DNA of 39,894 nt from Bacteroidota bacterium (lineage in GTDB: Bacteria > Chloroflexota > Anaerolineae > Aggregatilineales > Phototrophicaceae): positions 1 to 39,894 of the forward strand of contig JAPUDW010000391.1 in the NCBI GenBank assembly GCA_027492915.1. The letters are read 5' to 3'. This document shows positions 24,532 to 32,569 of the stretch, one piece after another (position 1 is the stretch's first letter; each line of letters starts with the position of its first letter). Made by a program: the position numbers and the translations under genes. Below the pieces are notes generated by a model. That model made no database searches. It saw only the letters and a list, made by a program, of their open reading frames with translations, and was not told where the DNA came from.

Positions 24532-25262
24532 TGTGTTTTTTCCATAATGAGCAGGTGAGATAAACCGAATAGATCAAACGGCGTGCCTTCAAAACGGTAC
24601 AGCAGATCACGCACGATGCGCCCTGTATTCCCCAACCGCGCAATAATGTTGTCATAGCCGCCGTAAATGCGTTGGTGGGCGACCACCTTCACCGGACAGC
24701 CATCGAACAGGCCGCGAAGCCCATGCCCTGTATAGGCTTTCACATGCGGTGCAAGCTGGTTACGCAGCGGGTTCGGCAGGTAGTTAATCAACGGTGTGTT
24801 GCCAAAGTGATACTTGCCGCGCCAGTAATGTCCATGTGTTTCAAACGGATACCATCGATTGGGTACGAAAATGATAACCCGCCCACCAGGCCTCAGGACA
24901 CGTACCATTTCCTGAATGGACTTACGGTCGTCCAAAACGTGTTCTAATACTTCGTGCGAAAGGATGGTGTCGAATTGATTGTCAGCATAGGGCAGGGCTT
25001 CGGCAGCCGAGACAAGTGCATGGGGTGTGTCCACCTGTGCCTCTTTTACACGGTCAGCTTCGATATCGAAGGCTTCGACATTCAGGGTATAGCGCCGCCG
25101 GATTTGCGCAGCATAGGTGCCAACCCCACATCCGGCAATCAGCACCGCCGCGTTGTCGAGCTTGGTATATTGGGCGATCATTTGTAAACGGCGTTCTTGC
25201 CCCGCTCGCCAGACAAGACTCGGCACACCGCGTTCTGCGGCATGGTCATAATTTGCAGTCAT
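24528..25262 (-). CDS. SAM-dependent class I methyltransferase (UbiE/Methyltransf_11-like)
   Basis: A 244-residue methyltransferase. Motif I is VLIAGCGVGTYAAQI, followed by VEAFDIEADRVKEA with the acidic residue that binds the SAM ribose, SAAEALPYADNQFDTILSHEVLEHV and RVLRPGGRVIIFVPN. The C-terminal part (about 150-244) is a substrate domain with many aromatic residues, as found in enzymes that methylate lipids, quinones or sugars; the substrate is unknown. It overlaps the aminotransferase gene by four bases and starts 22 bases after the sensor kinase stop, so kinase, methyltransferase and aminotransferase could share a transcript. Confidence 0.88.
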   Translation of the reverse strand: MTANYDHAAERGVPSLVWRAGQERRLQMIAQYTKLDNAAVLIAGCGVGTYAAQIRRRYTLNVEAFDIEADRVKEAQVDTPHALVSAAEALPYADNQFDTILSHEVLEHVLDDRKSIQEMVRVLRPGGRVIIFVPNRWYPFETHGHYWRGKYHFGNTPLINYLPNPLRNQLAPHVKAYTGHGLRGLFDGCPVKVVAHQRIYGGYDNIIARLGNTGRIVRDLLYRFEGTPFDLFGLSHLLIMEKTQ

Positions 25263-25283
25263 ATGGTTTTAAGGAGTACTCAC

Positions 25284-27161
25284 TTATTTATTGCCAGATT
25301 GTCGCCGCACCCGCTCCAACGCCACCGCTTCTAACTTGGTGGTCTTGCCGGTTGCCTGCCGCATAGCGGTCGACTGGGCTTTCAAACTGGTGCTGGAATC
25401 TTCGGCATCTTTAATGGGTACGACGACGGTGATGGTTGTGCCTTTACCGGCTGCGCTTTCCATACGCAGCGTCCCACCGACCATTTCAGCGCGTTCACGC
25501 AGGTTAATCATGCCAAGATGCCCGCCGCGTTCCATTGCTTTCTTTTCGGCCTCGGTGGTGTTGAAGCCTACACCATTATCACCAATCGTCACCAGCACCA
25601 CGTCTTCTTGCTTGTAAACATTCACCGAAATCATACTGGCTTTAGCATGTTTGCGTGCATTACCGACTGCTTCTTCAATGATGTAGAAGATGACGCCCTG
25701 CTGATGTGAATCCAGTGCGCGTTCGGCGCTCGAACCCACACGCACGTTTACAGGCTGGTCGTACGACTCTTTCATCTTATCGGCAAGCTGGCCGAGTGCT
25801 GCCGTCAACCCTTGGTTTTCGAGTACCAGTGGGCGCAGCGTAAACAGCATATGCCGGATTTCTTTGGTGGTTTTACGTGCGAGATCCTCAATCTTGCGGA
25901 GTTCGTTCGGTACTTCTTCAGGGCTGCGTTCCAGCAGCTTCTGAATAATGCTCATACGCATGGCAATCGCCGCCACATCTTGCGTCGGGCCATCGTGTAA
26001 GTCGCGTGCCAGTTTCTTGCGAGCCTCTTCTTCGGCATCAATCAGTTTGTCGCGCTCGTCGAGTAAGTTCTGGTAAAGATGGGCATTTTGCAGTGCAATT
26101 GTCGCCTGTGAACCAATCGCAGTGAGTAGTTCGGTATGTTCGCCAGTGAAGGCATCGGGGAAGGGGCTGCCATAAACCGTAATACCGTAGTTATCAAAAC
26201 CCGCTCGCAGCGGAATACACATGACTGAGCGCATGGTTTGGAATGCCACGAAATTGCCCAGTTCAGTGTCTTTACGTGGGTTATCACCAAAAACTGGAAT
26301 GGTTTCCTTCAGAGCCTCACCAATGAAGCCATCGAGGCCGGGTGTTATGCGCTGTTCATCCAGACGGGTTAAGCCACGACTGACGACCACATGCAGTTGG
26401 TTATCTGAAGCGCGGAACAACAGCACCATGCTCACAAGTTTTTCAGGTATTTCACGGCTTTTATCGCGTAGACCTAGCCACCCGACATTCATGGCTGCTT
26501 GCAAAATTTTCTCGTAATTTAAGGTTGAACTGAGAACGGCCGCCATATCATAAATGGCTTTGGTACGGTCTTGCATGTCCACAATCTGGCGTTCGCGGCT
26601 CTTCTTTTCGTCGAGTAGCTGCGCTTCCTGCCCTTTAATTTGCTGCTGTAGGGCATATGTCCAACCGTTAGCGACTACCCCGAACAGCGCAATGAGGACG
26701 ATTGGTGTGCGGTCTGCCAATGCCGCTGCCTGATTTGGAATGAGCTTTGCAACTTCGGGACGTACTAAATACATCACGATTACAATACCCATCGATTGAA
26801 TGACGCCCCATCCAACCCTTAACCGCAGCACACTCGTTACAATCAACAAGCCGCCCGTCGCGACACTTACTAAGGTGTCTCCGCGGCTGATGTAAATAAC
26901 CAGCGCCATCAACAGCCAGTCCGAAAATACCAATACCGGCGGCAGGATTGGATGCAGTTTGGGGAATAGGATCGGTATGATAAGCAATATGGTGCTCATT
27001 ACACCGATGACCAGTGCAACAGTGACCTCACTCTGGGCATAAGGGCTGCCGTCTAAAGCACGCAGAGTTGGGAACTCAATAAACGCCAAAATGATGAGGA
27101 AGCTGCGAAGGGTGATTAACGCCCAATCTTGCCATACAGGTGTTTTGTTTTGAATTTCCAT
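25284..27161 (-). CDS. Membrane sensor histidine kinase, GAF plus NarL-type (HisKA_3)
   Basis: A 625-residue kinase. About six membrane helices occupy residues 13-170, followed by a coiled linker, a GAF domain (about 205-360; GLTRLDEQRITPGLDGFIGEA, MRSVMCIPLRAG), the dimerisation domain with His389 in ARDLHDGPTQDVAA, and a HATPase_c domain with the N box EEAVGNARKHAK, the G1 box GDNGVGF and the G2 box GHLGMINLRERAEMVGG. NarL-type kinases pass phosphate to LuxR-type regulators, but none lies beside it. The signal may be membrane-related or a small molecule bound by the GAF domain. The end is charged and Thr/Lys-rich, without a domain. The partner regulator must be elsewhere. Confidence 0.94.
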   Translation of the reverse strand: MEIQNKTPVWQDWALITLRSFLIILAFIEFPTLRALDGSPYAQSEVTVALVIGVMSTILLIIPILFPKLHPILPPVLVFSDWLLMALVIYISRGDTLVSVATGGLLIVTSVLRLRVGWGVIQSMGIVIVMYLVRPEVAKLIPNQAAALADRTPIVLIALFGVVANGWTYALQQQIKGQEAQLLDEKKSRERQIVDMQDRTKAIYDMAAVLSSTLNYEKILQAAMNVGWLGLRDKSREIPEKLVSMVLLFRASDNQLHVVVSRGLTRLDEQRITPGLDGFIGEALKETIPVFGDNPRKDTELGNFVAFQTMRSVMCIPLRAGFDNYGITVYGSPFPDAFTGEHTELLTAIGSQATIALQNAHLYQNLLDERDKLIDAEEEARKKLARDLHDGPTQDVAAIAMRMSIIQKLLERSPEEVPNELRKIEDLARKTTKEIRHMLFTLRPLVLENQGLTAALGQLADKMKESYDQPVNVRVGSSAERALDSHQQGVIFYIIEEAVGNARKHAKASMISVNVYKQEDVVLVTIGDNGVGFNTTEAEKKAMERGGHLGMINLRERAEMVGGTLRMESAAGKGTTITVVVPIKDAEDSSTSLKAQSTAMRQATGKTTKLEAVALERVRRQSGNK

Positions 27162-27320
27162 AGACTACGCTGTGTCTACCAATTCTGGTCTAGTTCATAA
27201 CCACTACACGCTAAAGTACCATGCGTCGGTAGTTTGTTCAAGTGATGAACAAAGGATAATTACATGGTTACTTACACATTACTATTCTAATCTTGCGCCA
27301 CACTAAAAATTGCATAAGAC

Positions 27321-28823
27321 TTATTGAATAATACGTGCCAATACCAGAATGAAACTCCCTTGCGTGTTCGGGTTGCCGTCTGTGCCGCTAAAACGAGATG
27401 CGCGAATGTAATAGGTTCCGCTTTCCGGCAGCACGTAGCGGGTAATGCGTGAATTTTGCCCACCGCCGCTGTCGTCATCTTGTGCCAGTAGTGTTTGGTC
27501 ACTATTCAGCAGCGCAACAGTCGGGTCGAGGTCACCATCCCCCCGATTGAGCGAAATTGTAACAGCATCTCCCTTGGTACCGAAGAATGCGAAGATTATT
27601 TCGGTTGTCAGTTCGTCGATGCGTCCGGTGATGGTCGTTCCATAGCTAACACGCTGCATCCCCTCCGGCACACCGTCAAAGGCGTTCCCTAAGTTTTGCA
27701 AACCGAGTTTGTAACCCCCTTCAGTTGTTCCAGCTTGCCGGTCAACACGGGTCACAATTACATAATAGCGTCCGGTCGCGGGAACACGGAATTGGTCAAT
27801 CTTGGCATTTTGGCCGCCGCTGCTGTCGTCATCACTGACGAGTTCTTGTAGGTTACTGTCGGCAATAATGACAAATGCATCCAACGAACCACTGGCACGG
27901 TTCACCTGTACGCTAATTAAGTCATCCTGTTGAGCATCAAATGAGAAGAATTTCTGCCAGTTCTGGCTCGTGATCTCGCTGTCTGCTGTGCCATTTAGTG
28001 GGATGGTCAAGGCCGTTGCAGCGGCGTTGCCTAAACCGCTGTTGTCAGCTTCGCCCACAGTCAGGATATACCGCCCCGTAGATGTACCTGCCGCTTCGCC
28101 GTAGCGCGTCGCCACGATCACATAGGTGCCGCTTTCTTCAATCACGAGACTATTGATACCCGCATCCAATGAACCGCTGCCGTCAATGTCATCACTTTCG
28201 GCAATGACCCGTGCGCTGCTATTCACGACTTGTAAGTAGGGATCAAGGTTGCCGGAGTTGCGCTGCATCATGATGTCGATGATGTCGCCCTGCTGCGCCT
28301 GAAAACTGTAATACACCTGTGGCGACATGTTGGTGATGTTGTTAATCACCGAGTCGCCATAGCGAAGGGCGCTGCCAGACTGCCCACTCACGCCGATGCG
28401 TTCGATATTCAATTCAAATGTGCCTGCGGTTGTGCCTAATGCCATGCCGAAGCGCCCAACAATGATGTAATAGCGCAGGCTTTGAGGAATAGTGAAGGCT
28501 GGAATATTCACGTTGCGGTTGCCTGCGCCGTCGTCGCGCTGCATGACCACCTGACCGTTGCTGTCGATCAACGTTAAAACCGGATCAAGATCGCCTCGCG
28601 TAGTTTTGAGGCTGATGGCAACCACTTCGCCCCTTGAGCCGTCAAAATAGTAGACACTACGCGGTTCGTTTCGGCTGATTTCACCTGTGATCTGCGCCCC
28701 ATAGATGAGATTGGTTTGTTCCCCTCCGTCATCTTGCGCCAGCAATCGTGGATAGGCCGAACTTGCTCCCAGCAACCCGACAATGAATACAACCAATAAC
28801 TTCCAACTTGAGAAGGATCTCAC
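27321..28823 (-). CDS. Secreted protein with four PPC-type repeats
   Basis: A 500-residue secreted protein: a signal peptide (residues 6-30: SWKLLVVFIVGLLGASSA, ending LLAQ), then four copies of a bacterial pre-peptidase C-terminal (PPC) beta-sandwich of about 115 residues. Each repeat has the pattern xxxYYFxxxxGDxxxISLxxxxGDLDPxLxLxxxxxxxLxxDDDxxGxxNxxIxxFxxPxxGxYYIxxxR, for example GDLDPVLTLIDSNGQVVMQRDD and GDLDPTVALLNSDQTLLAQDDD. No protease domain is attached, so it may be a stand-alone binding or surface protein. The start was set at GTG 28823, which has AGGTGG upstream and gives a clean signal peptide; a TTG at 28853 is the other choice. The Asp-rich loops suggest calcium binding (inference). 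Confidence 0.87.
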   Translation of the reverse strand: MRSFSSWKLLVVFIVGLLGASSAYPRLLAQDDGGEQTNLIYGAQITGEISRNEPRSVYYFDGSRGEVVAISLKTTRGDLDPVLTLIDSNGQVVMQRDDGAGNRNVNIPAFTIPQSLRYYIIVGRFGMALGTTAGTFELNIERIGVSGQSGSALRYGDSVINNITNMSPQVYYSFQAQQGDIIDIMMQRNSGNLDPYLQVVNSSARVIAESDDIDGSGSLDAGINSLVIEESGTYVIVATRYGEAAGTSTGRYILTVGEADNSGLGNAAATALTIPLNGTADSEITSQNWQKFFSFDAQQDDLISVQVNRASGSLDAFVIIADSNLQELVSDDDSSGGQNAKIDQFRVPATGRYYVIVTRVDRQAGTTEGGYKLGLQNLGNAFDGVPEGMQRVSYGTTITGRIDELTTEIIFAFFGTKGDAVTISLNRGDGDLDPTVALLNSDQTLLAQDDDSGGGQNSRITRYVLPESGTYYIRASRFSGTDGNPNTQGSFILVLARIIQ

Positions 28824-28921
28824 ATACCCACCTATGCGATCTTTAACGCCCAATCGCGATTATAGCCTACCACACACTTCTATTGACTGCACATACCCCC
28901 AGTATTACGGGGGTTGCTCAT

Positions 28922-28948
28922 TTGTTACTTATGGCTAAGCTATATAAT
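28922..28948 (+). promoter_or_regulatory. Predicted promoter of the 28977 gene
   Basis: A perfect -10 box TATAAT lies at 28943-28948. TTGTTA at 28922-28927 is a plausible -35, 15 bases away, slightly closer than ideal. The -10 is 28 bases upstream of the start codon. Confidence 0.45.
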
Positions 28949-28976
28949 AGTTGTGATAGATAGAAAGGTAATCAAC

Positions 28977-29327
28977 ATGCCTCTCGAACCACTTCCTAAT
29001 CGCCCCGCTGGTTTGCCACCACGCCCCAAACCATTTCACATAACGGAACCTGTTTTCCAAAATGGCCTGTGGGTGTTCTGGCTTACGGCGGATGAAAATG
29101 TCATCCAATTTGTTAATGCACTGAATTGTATTTTGCCATTCGCCAATTCACCGTTCTTTCGGCGTTCGGGTGGGCGCGTCATGGTGAGCATTAACCCGCG
29201 CTACGATCACCATGAAGCGTGGACATTTATCCAAGAACTCCTACAGGGTGAAACCGAAATGGTCGATCTGGGGGACTCGTGGGAAGAGGCCATCACCGGC
29301 GCTTGCCAGCATGAAGACGAATTGTAG
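28977..29327 (+). CDS. Small conserved hypothetical protein
   Basis: A 116-residue protein with no recognised family. It begins MPLEPLPNRPAGLPPRPKPFHI, a proline-rich head, and then has one small alpha/beta-like domain: GLWVFWLTADENVIQFVNAL, GGRVMVSINPRYDHHEAWTFIQELL and DSWEEAITGACQHEDEL. The start was chosen because the ATG at 28977 has AAAGG upstream, and because the reading frame before it encodes an unlikely hydrophobic stretch. It stands alone on the plus strand between two minus-strand genes and faces the SurE gene end. No function can be proposed. Confidence 0.65.
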   Translation: MPLEPLPNRPAGLPPRPKPFHITEPVFQNGLWVFWLTADENVIQFVNALNCILPFANSPFFRRSGGRVMVSINPRYDHHEAWTFIQELLQGETEMVDLGDSWEEAITGACQHEDEL

Positions 29328-29354
29328 CGATGACCCCTGAGGAAATGTGGGAAT

Positions 29355-30239
29355 TTAATCCCCATTTGGCACGGCTGCTTTTTTGGACTTGGCTGAATAT
29401 TGCACATCGCCCTTGAGGATTTGTTGTAATCGGAACATGTCCGTGCGTGACGTCAAATCGAGGCTGATGGGTGTAACTGATACCAGATGCTCGTGCAGCA
29501 CCACATATACATCCGAGTCGCGTTCTGATTGTGACTGGTATGAGTCGAAGTGATAACCTAGCTTGCCAATATCGGAAAGGGCAACCCGTTCAGGTCGCGT
29601 CGGCCAGAACACGCGGCGTCGGGATAAGCGCGTGGTGCGCCATTCCGTGTCCGGCGTAGCATTAGCAGGAACCTCGATCTTGAGCACATCAACATCATCA
29701 GGCCGTTGTGAGTGGTCAAGTAACCACTGACCGAACTTTCGGGCAAATCCTGCTGCCGCGCTGAAATCCACATCAGTTGAGTAGGATAGATGTAAATCCT
29801 GTGGCATCTGCTGGGAGATGGCAATCGCCGGAATGCCGAGGCTGGCGGCTTCTAACGCAGCGCCGACTGTGCCGGAAATCGTCACGCCATTACCTGTGTT
29901 TTCGCCATAATTGATGCCTGATACCACCAGTGAGGGCAGTCGGTCGGAAAGCTCCAGTACGCCATGCTGAACTGCCTGTGCGGGTGTACCATCTACTGCG
30001 TACGCCGTATACGGGAAATGCTTGCCGTTAAGCTCCACTTCATGAGGATAGATACGGCCTTCGCTGGTGCCGGGCAGGCTGCGCCCCATACCGGATTGTT
30101 GTTCACGTGGGGCGACAATTAAAATGTCGCCAATTTCTGCGAAGGCTCCGGCGGCTGCCCATAATCCCGGCGAGGCAATGCCGTCATCATTTGTAAATAG
30201 AATTAATGGTCGTTCACTCATACTACTAACTGCTTTCAT
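29355..30239 (-). CDS. surE: 5'/3'-nucleotidase SurE
   Basis: A 294-residue SurE phosphatase. The metal site motif RPLILFTNDDGIASPG (Asp18, Asp19) is near the N-terminus. The other conserved elements follow in order: VAPREQQSGMGRS, YAVDGTPAQAVQHGV, VVSGINYGENTGNGVTISGTVGAALEA and GIPAIAISQ. SurE dephosphorylates nucleoside 5'- or 3'-monophosphates with a divalent metal and is linked to stress survival. The start at 30239 has TTAGGAA six bases upstream, which decides it over the longer frame from 30278 and the later ATG at 30221. The C-terminal region is somewhat longer than in E. coli SurE. Separate from its neighbours. Confidence 0.95.
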   Translation of the reverse strand: MKAVSSMSERPLILFTNDDGIASPGLWAAAGAFAEIGDILIVAPREQQSGMGRSLPGTSEGRIYPHEVELNGKHFPYTAYAVDGTPAQAVQHGVLELSDRLPSLVVSGINYGENTGNGVTISGTVGAALEAASLGIPAIAISQQMPQDLHLSYSTDVDFSAAAGFARKFGQWLLDHSQRPDDVDVLKIEVPANATPDTEWRTTRLSRRRVFWPTRPERVALSDIGKLGYHFDSYQSQSERDSDVYVVLHEHLVSVTPISLDLTSRTDMFRLQQILKGDVQYSAKSKKAAVPNGD

Positions 30240-30366
30240 ACTTATTCCTAAAATCAGGAAATCAAAAGATAACTTCATGTTAATGTAAACATGAATTCTT
30301 TAAGAGCATATCAAGACTTTACGTGATATTTACTTAAAATTTCGTTAAGACAAAGTGTAATAGTGC

Positions 30367-30424
30367 CAAAAGACCATCAAATAGCAGCTAATAAGGCAAT
30401 TTGGCGGCTGTTTATGGTCTTTTG
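30367..30424 (-). terminator. Probable terminator after the PH-like membrane gene
   Basis: CAAAAGACCAT (30367-30377) and ATGGTCTTTTG (30414-30424) form an 11-bp perfect outer stem; a second short pairing, AGCAGC with GGCTGT, lies inside. It starts ten bases past the stop of the minus-strand gene. The T run is short (CTTTTG). Confidence 0.6.
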
Positions 30425-30433
30425 TTGAGGTTA

Positions 30434-31510
30434 TTATTTGGCACGGCGGTCATATTGGCACTCAACGCCCAAAGTCTGCGCCACATGCAAACCCGCCATC
30501 TGCAAGTCGGTGTAAGCATTATAGAGTGTCAGCGGAACCAATTCTTCTTCGGCCTTTTCCGGCAGTGCATTGTGTTCCTCTTCAACCTGATGCGGCTGTT
30601 GAAGAATGGTTTTGAAGCTACCGTCTTTGAGGTGCAGGTTTAATTCGCCGTGATAAATGGTCTGCTTCTTGCCCTTGATATTCACAACTTCGCTGACGAA
30701 TATCTCGGCAATTTGCTCGGTGTGAATTTGCTGTGCTAACCGGTTGCCGCGCATCCATGCCACACCATCATTGTTGACCACTACACGGTTCGGCTTATTA
30801 ATAATCTCAAACAATGTGTACAGCATCATGCCGAGCAGCAGAACGCCAACGACAATACCCAGATAAGGCAAGAACTCTGGTTTGGGCAGGGCAATACCGC
30901 CTTGCAGGGTGACAATGCTCAATACGAAATAAGCGACCACGAGCAAACCATACCATATCAACCGCGTTACCCGCTGCCGTGTCCACTGGGACGAGCGCAC
31001 CAGTTGCAGCGCCGATTTGCGTGTCAGTGTCCATTGGTCAAATTCGAGGGGTAATGTGCGCAGTGGCGGTGGTGGCGCTGCCGGGGTTTTTGCAACAGCC
31101 GCTTTGTCCGGCTCAATCAGGTTAAAGGGGCGGTTCAACGTACGTGATAGTGCCCGTCCGGCGTCAGAGGCCACATCACTAAAGACGGTGGTCTCGGTAT
31201 CCGGCCAGCGGGCTAGCTCAACCCAGCGGCTGCCGCGTTGCTCTGAAATTTCTGGTTCGAGCAGCAGCCCTAAGTGCCAGCACTCATCCTCTGGCGACCA
31301 ACCCAGTACCACACGCTGGATGTCATCCACCGCGAGGTTGCCACCTTTGGGCAGACGCCGCTTGCTGCCAAAAATTTCGATGTAATGGACGGGATGCCCC
31401 TTTTCTGCTTCGATGAGGGTACGTTCCTGACCATTGCTGGTGCTCAATAGTCGCCAGTGGTCAATATCATGCTCAATTGTCAGGTTGCCCGCAGCAGAAA
31501 TTCGATCCAT
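30434..31510 (-). CDS. Membrane protein of unknown function, possibly PH-like
   Basis: A protein of about 358 residues with a soluble N-terminal region (to about 160; a basic-acidic beta-rich stretch with HYIEIFGSKRRLPKGGNLAVDD), two adjacent membrane helices (about 185-245: LIWYGLLVVAYFVLSIVTL, LPYLGIVVGVLLLGMMLY) and a soluble C-terminal part. That part reads RVVVNNDGVAWMRGNRLAQQ, HTEQIAEIFV, HGELNLHLKDGSFKTIL, a pattern similar to bacterial PH domains that follow two membrane helices. No function is known. The ATG at 31510 was preferred; a GTG at 31522 is also in frame. It is followed by a stem-loop terminator and stands alone. Confidence 0.72.
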   Translation of the reverse strand: MDRISAAGNLTIEHDIDHWRLLSTSNGQERTLIEAEKGHPVHYIEIFGSKRRLPKGGNLAVDDIQRVVLGWSPEDECWHLGLLLEPEISEQRGSRWVELARWPDTETTVFSDVASDAGRALSRTLNRPFNLIEPDKAAVAKTPAAPPPPLRTLPLEFDQWTLTRKSALQLVRSSQWTRQRVTRLIWYGLLVVAYFVLSIVTLQGGIALPKPEFLPYLGIVVGVLLLGMMLYTLFEIINKPNRVVVNNDGVAWMRGNRLAQQIHTEQIAEIFVSEVVNIKGKKQTIYHGELNLHLKDGSFKTILQQPHQVEEEHNALPEKAEEELVPLTLYNAYTDLQMAGLHVAQTLGVECQYDRRAK

Positions 31511-31610
31511 CCGATTATTCACTTTGCTTATCGCTGATAAGAGAATTCAGTTTACCCCGCCGCATCGTCACTGGCTAGACTGATCTTCTCACCTTCTAAT
31601 GTGGCAAAAT

Positions 31611-31636
31611 AAAAGCCGGATATGCTGCCGGCTTTT
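31611..31636 (-). terminator. Intrinsic terminator after the rhomboid gene
   Basis: AAAAGCCGG (31611-31619) and CCGGCTTTT (31628-31636) form a perfect 9-bp stem with an 8-base loop. On the minus strand the hairpin is followed by a T-rich tract (TTTTATTTTG). It lies 20 bases past the rhomboid stop. Confidence 0.88.
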
Positions 31637-31656
31637 GTACAATGTGGTGCTGCGAA

Positions 31657-32538
31657 CTACAACCGCCGCCCAGTGAAATAACGGGTCAGCAAATCTTTAC
31701 GCACGAACAAGAAAATGAGCAGCGCCGCGAGGAATCCAGTTAGGTGCGCTGCATGGTTCACGCCGCCAATATCCTGCTGCTGCAAGAATGTAAACAGCGA
31801 TGAAATAAACTCTTGGGCGAGGAAGAATATCAATAGGATGAAGCCCGGCAGTTTAATTGTCCAACGCCACACCGGGGCTTCCTGCACCCATTTAACACCG
31901 ACCAGCTTCAAGATCGCTACGACTGGCACGCGCAGGATAATGCCGACCCCCCAGAAGCAGGTGATCATCGCACCGGGGAACAGCACTAGATACGCACCCA
32001 TGACACCGGCGATGGCACCGCTTGCACCGATGCTGGGGATATCAACTCGCGCTGTATTAAAGACTTCCGAGCCAATCCCCGCAATCATGCCCGCGATGAG
32101 ATAGAATGCCAAATAGCGCCATGAACCGCACGCATCTTCAACCCGCCGACCGAACGTCCACAGGTAAATCATGTTACCAATTAAATGCCACATATCGCCG
32201 TGCATAAACATGCTGGTGAAGGTGCTGAACGCGCCAATGCCTAAACCATCGCGCATAAAGATGCCACGATAGCCGAATGTCCATGTTTGCGCGATATACT
32301 CGTTAAGCCGTCTTGTACCTTCAAGCGCATCGACATATAAAAGCTGTGAACCTTGATACAGGTTGGGAGCTTGAATTGCCATAAATATCATAGAGTTGGT
32401 GATTATCAAAATAATCGTCATGTACGGTATGGTGCGGTAGCGCACATTACCGCTGTCGCTCAGTGGCGTGGGAGTCAGGAAAGATTGAAGGAAGAGTGTC
32501 AGAATTAAATAGAGTAAAAAGTTGAGCAGTAATAACAT
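31657..32538 (-). CDS. Rhomboid-family intramembrane serine protease
   Basis: A 293-residue integral membrane protease. The catalytic Ser173 is in PSIGASGAIAGVMGAYL and His265 is in NHAAHLTGFLAA, the dyad of rhomboid proteases. MHGDMWHLIGNMIYLW (residues 112-127) is the typical loop and helix with the His/Asn that stabilise the oxyanion. The N-terminus has extra hydrophobic segments before the core six helices. Rhomboids cleave membrane proteins within or near helices; no substrate is visible here. The start has GGAGA ten bases upstream. It lies 31 bases after the TPR gene stop, so both may share a promoter. Confidence 0.92.
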   Translation of the reverse strand: MLLLLNFLLYLILTLFLQSFLTPTPLSDSGNVRYRTIPYMTIILIITNSMIFMAIQAPNLYQGSQLLYVDALEGTRRLNEYIAQTWTFGYRGIFMRDGLGIGAFSTFTSMFMHGDMWHLIGNMIYLWTFGRRVEDACGSWRYLAFYLIAGMIAGIGSEVFNTARVDIPSIGASGAIAGVMGAYLVLFPGAMITCFWGVGIILRVPVVAILKLVGVKWVQEAPVWRWTIKLPGFILLIFFLAQEFISSLFTFLQQQDIGGVNHAAHLTGFLAALLIFLFVRKDLLTRYFTGRRL

Positions 32539-32569
32539 GGCTGGTTGGTCTCCGTCTTGCTTTCAGGCG

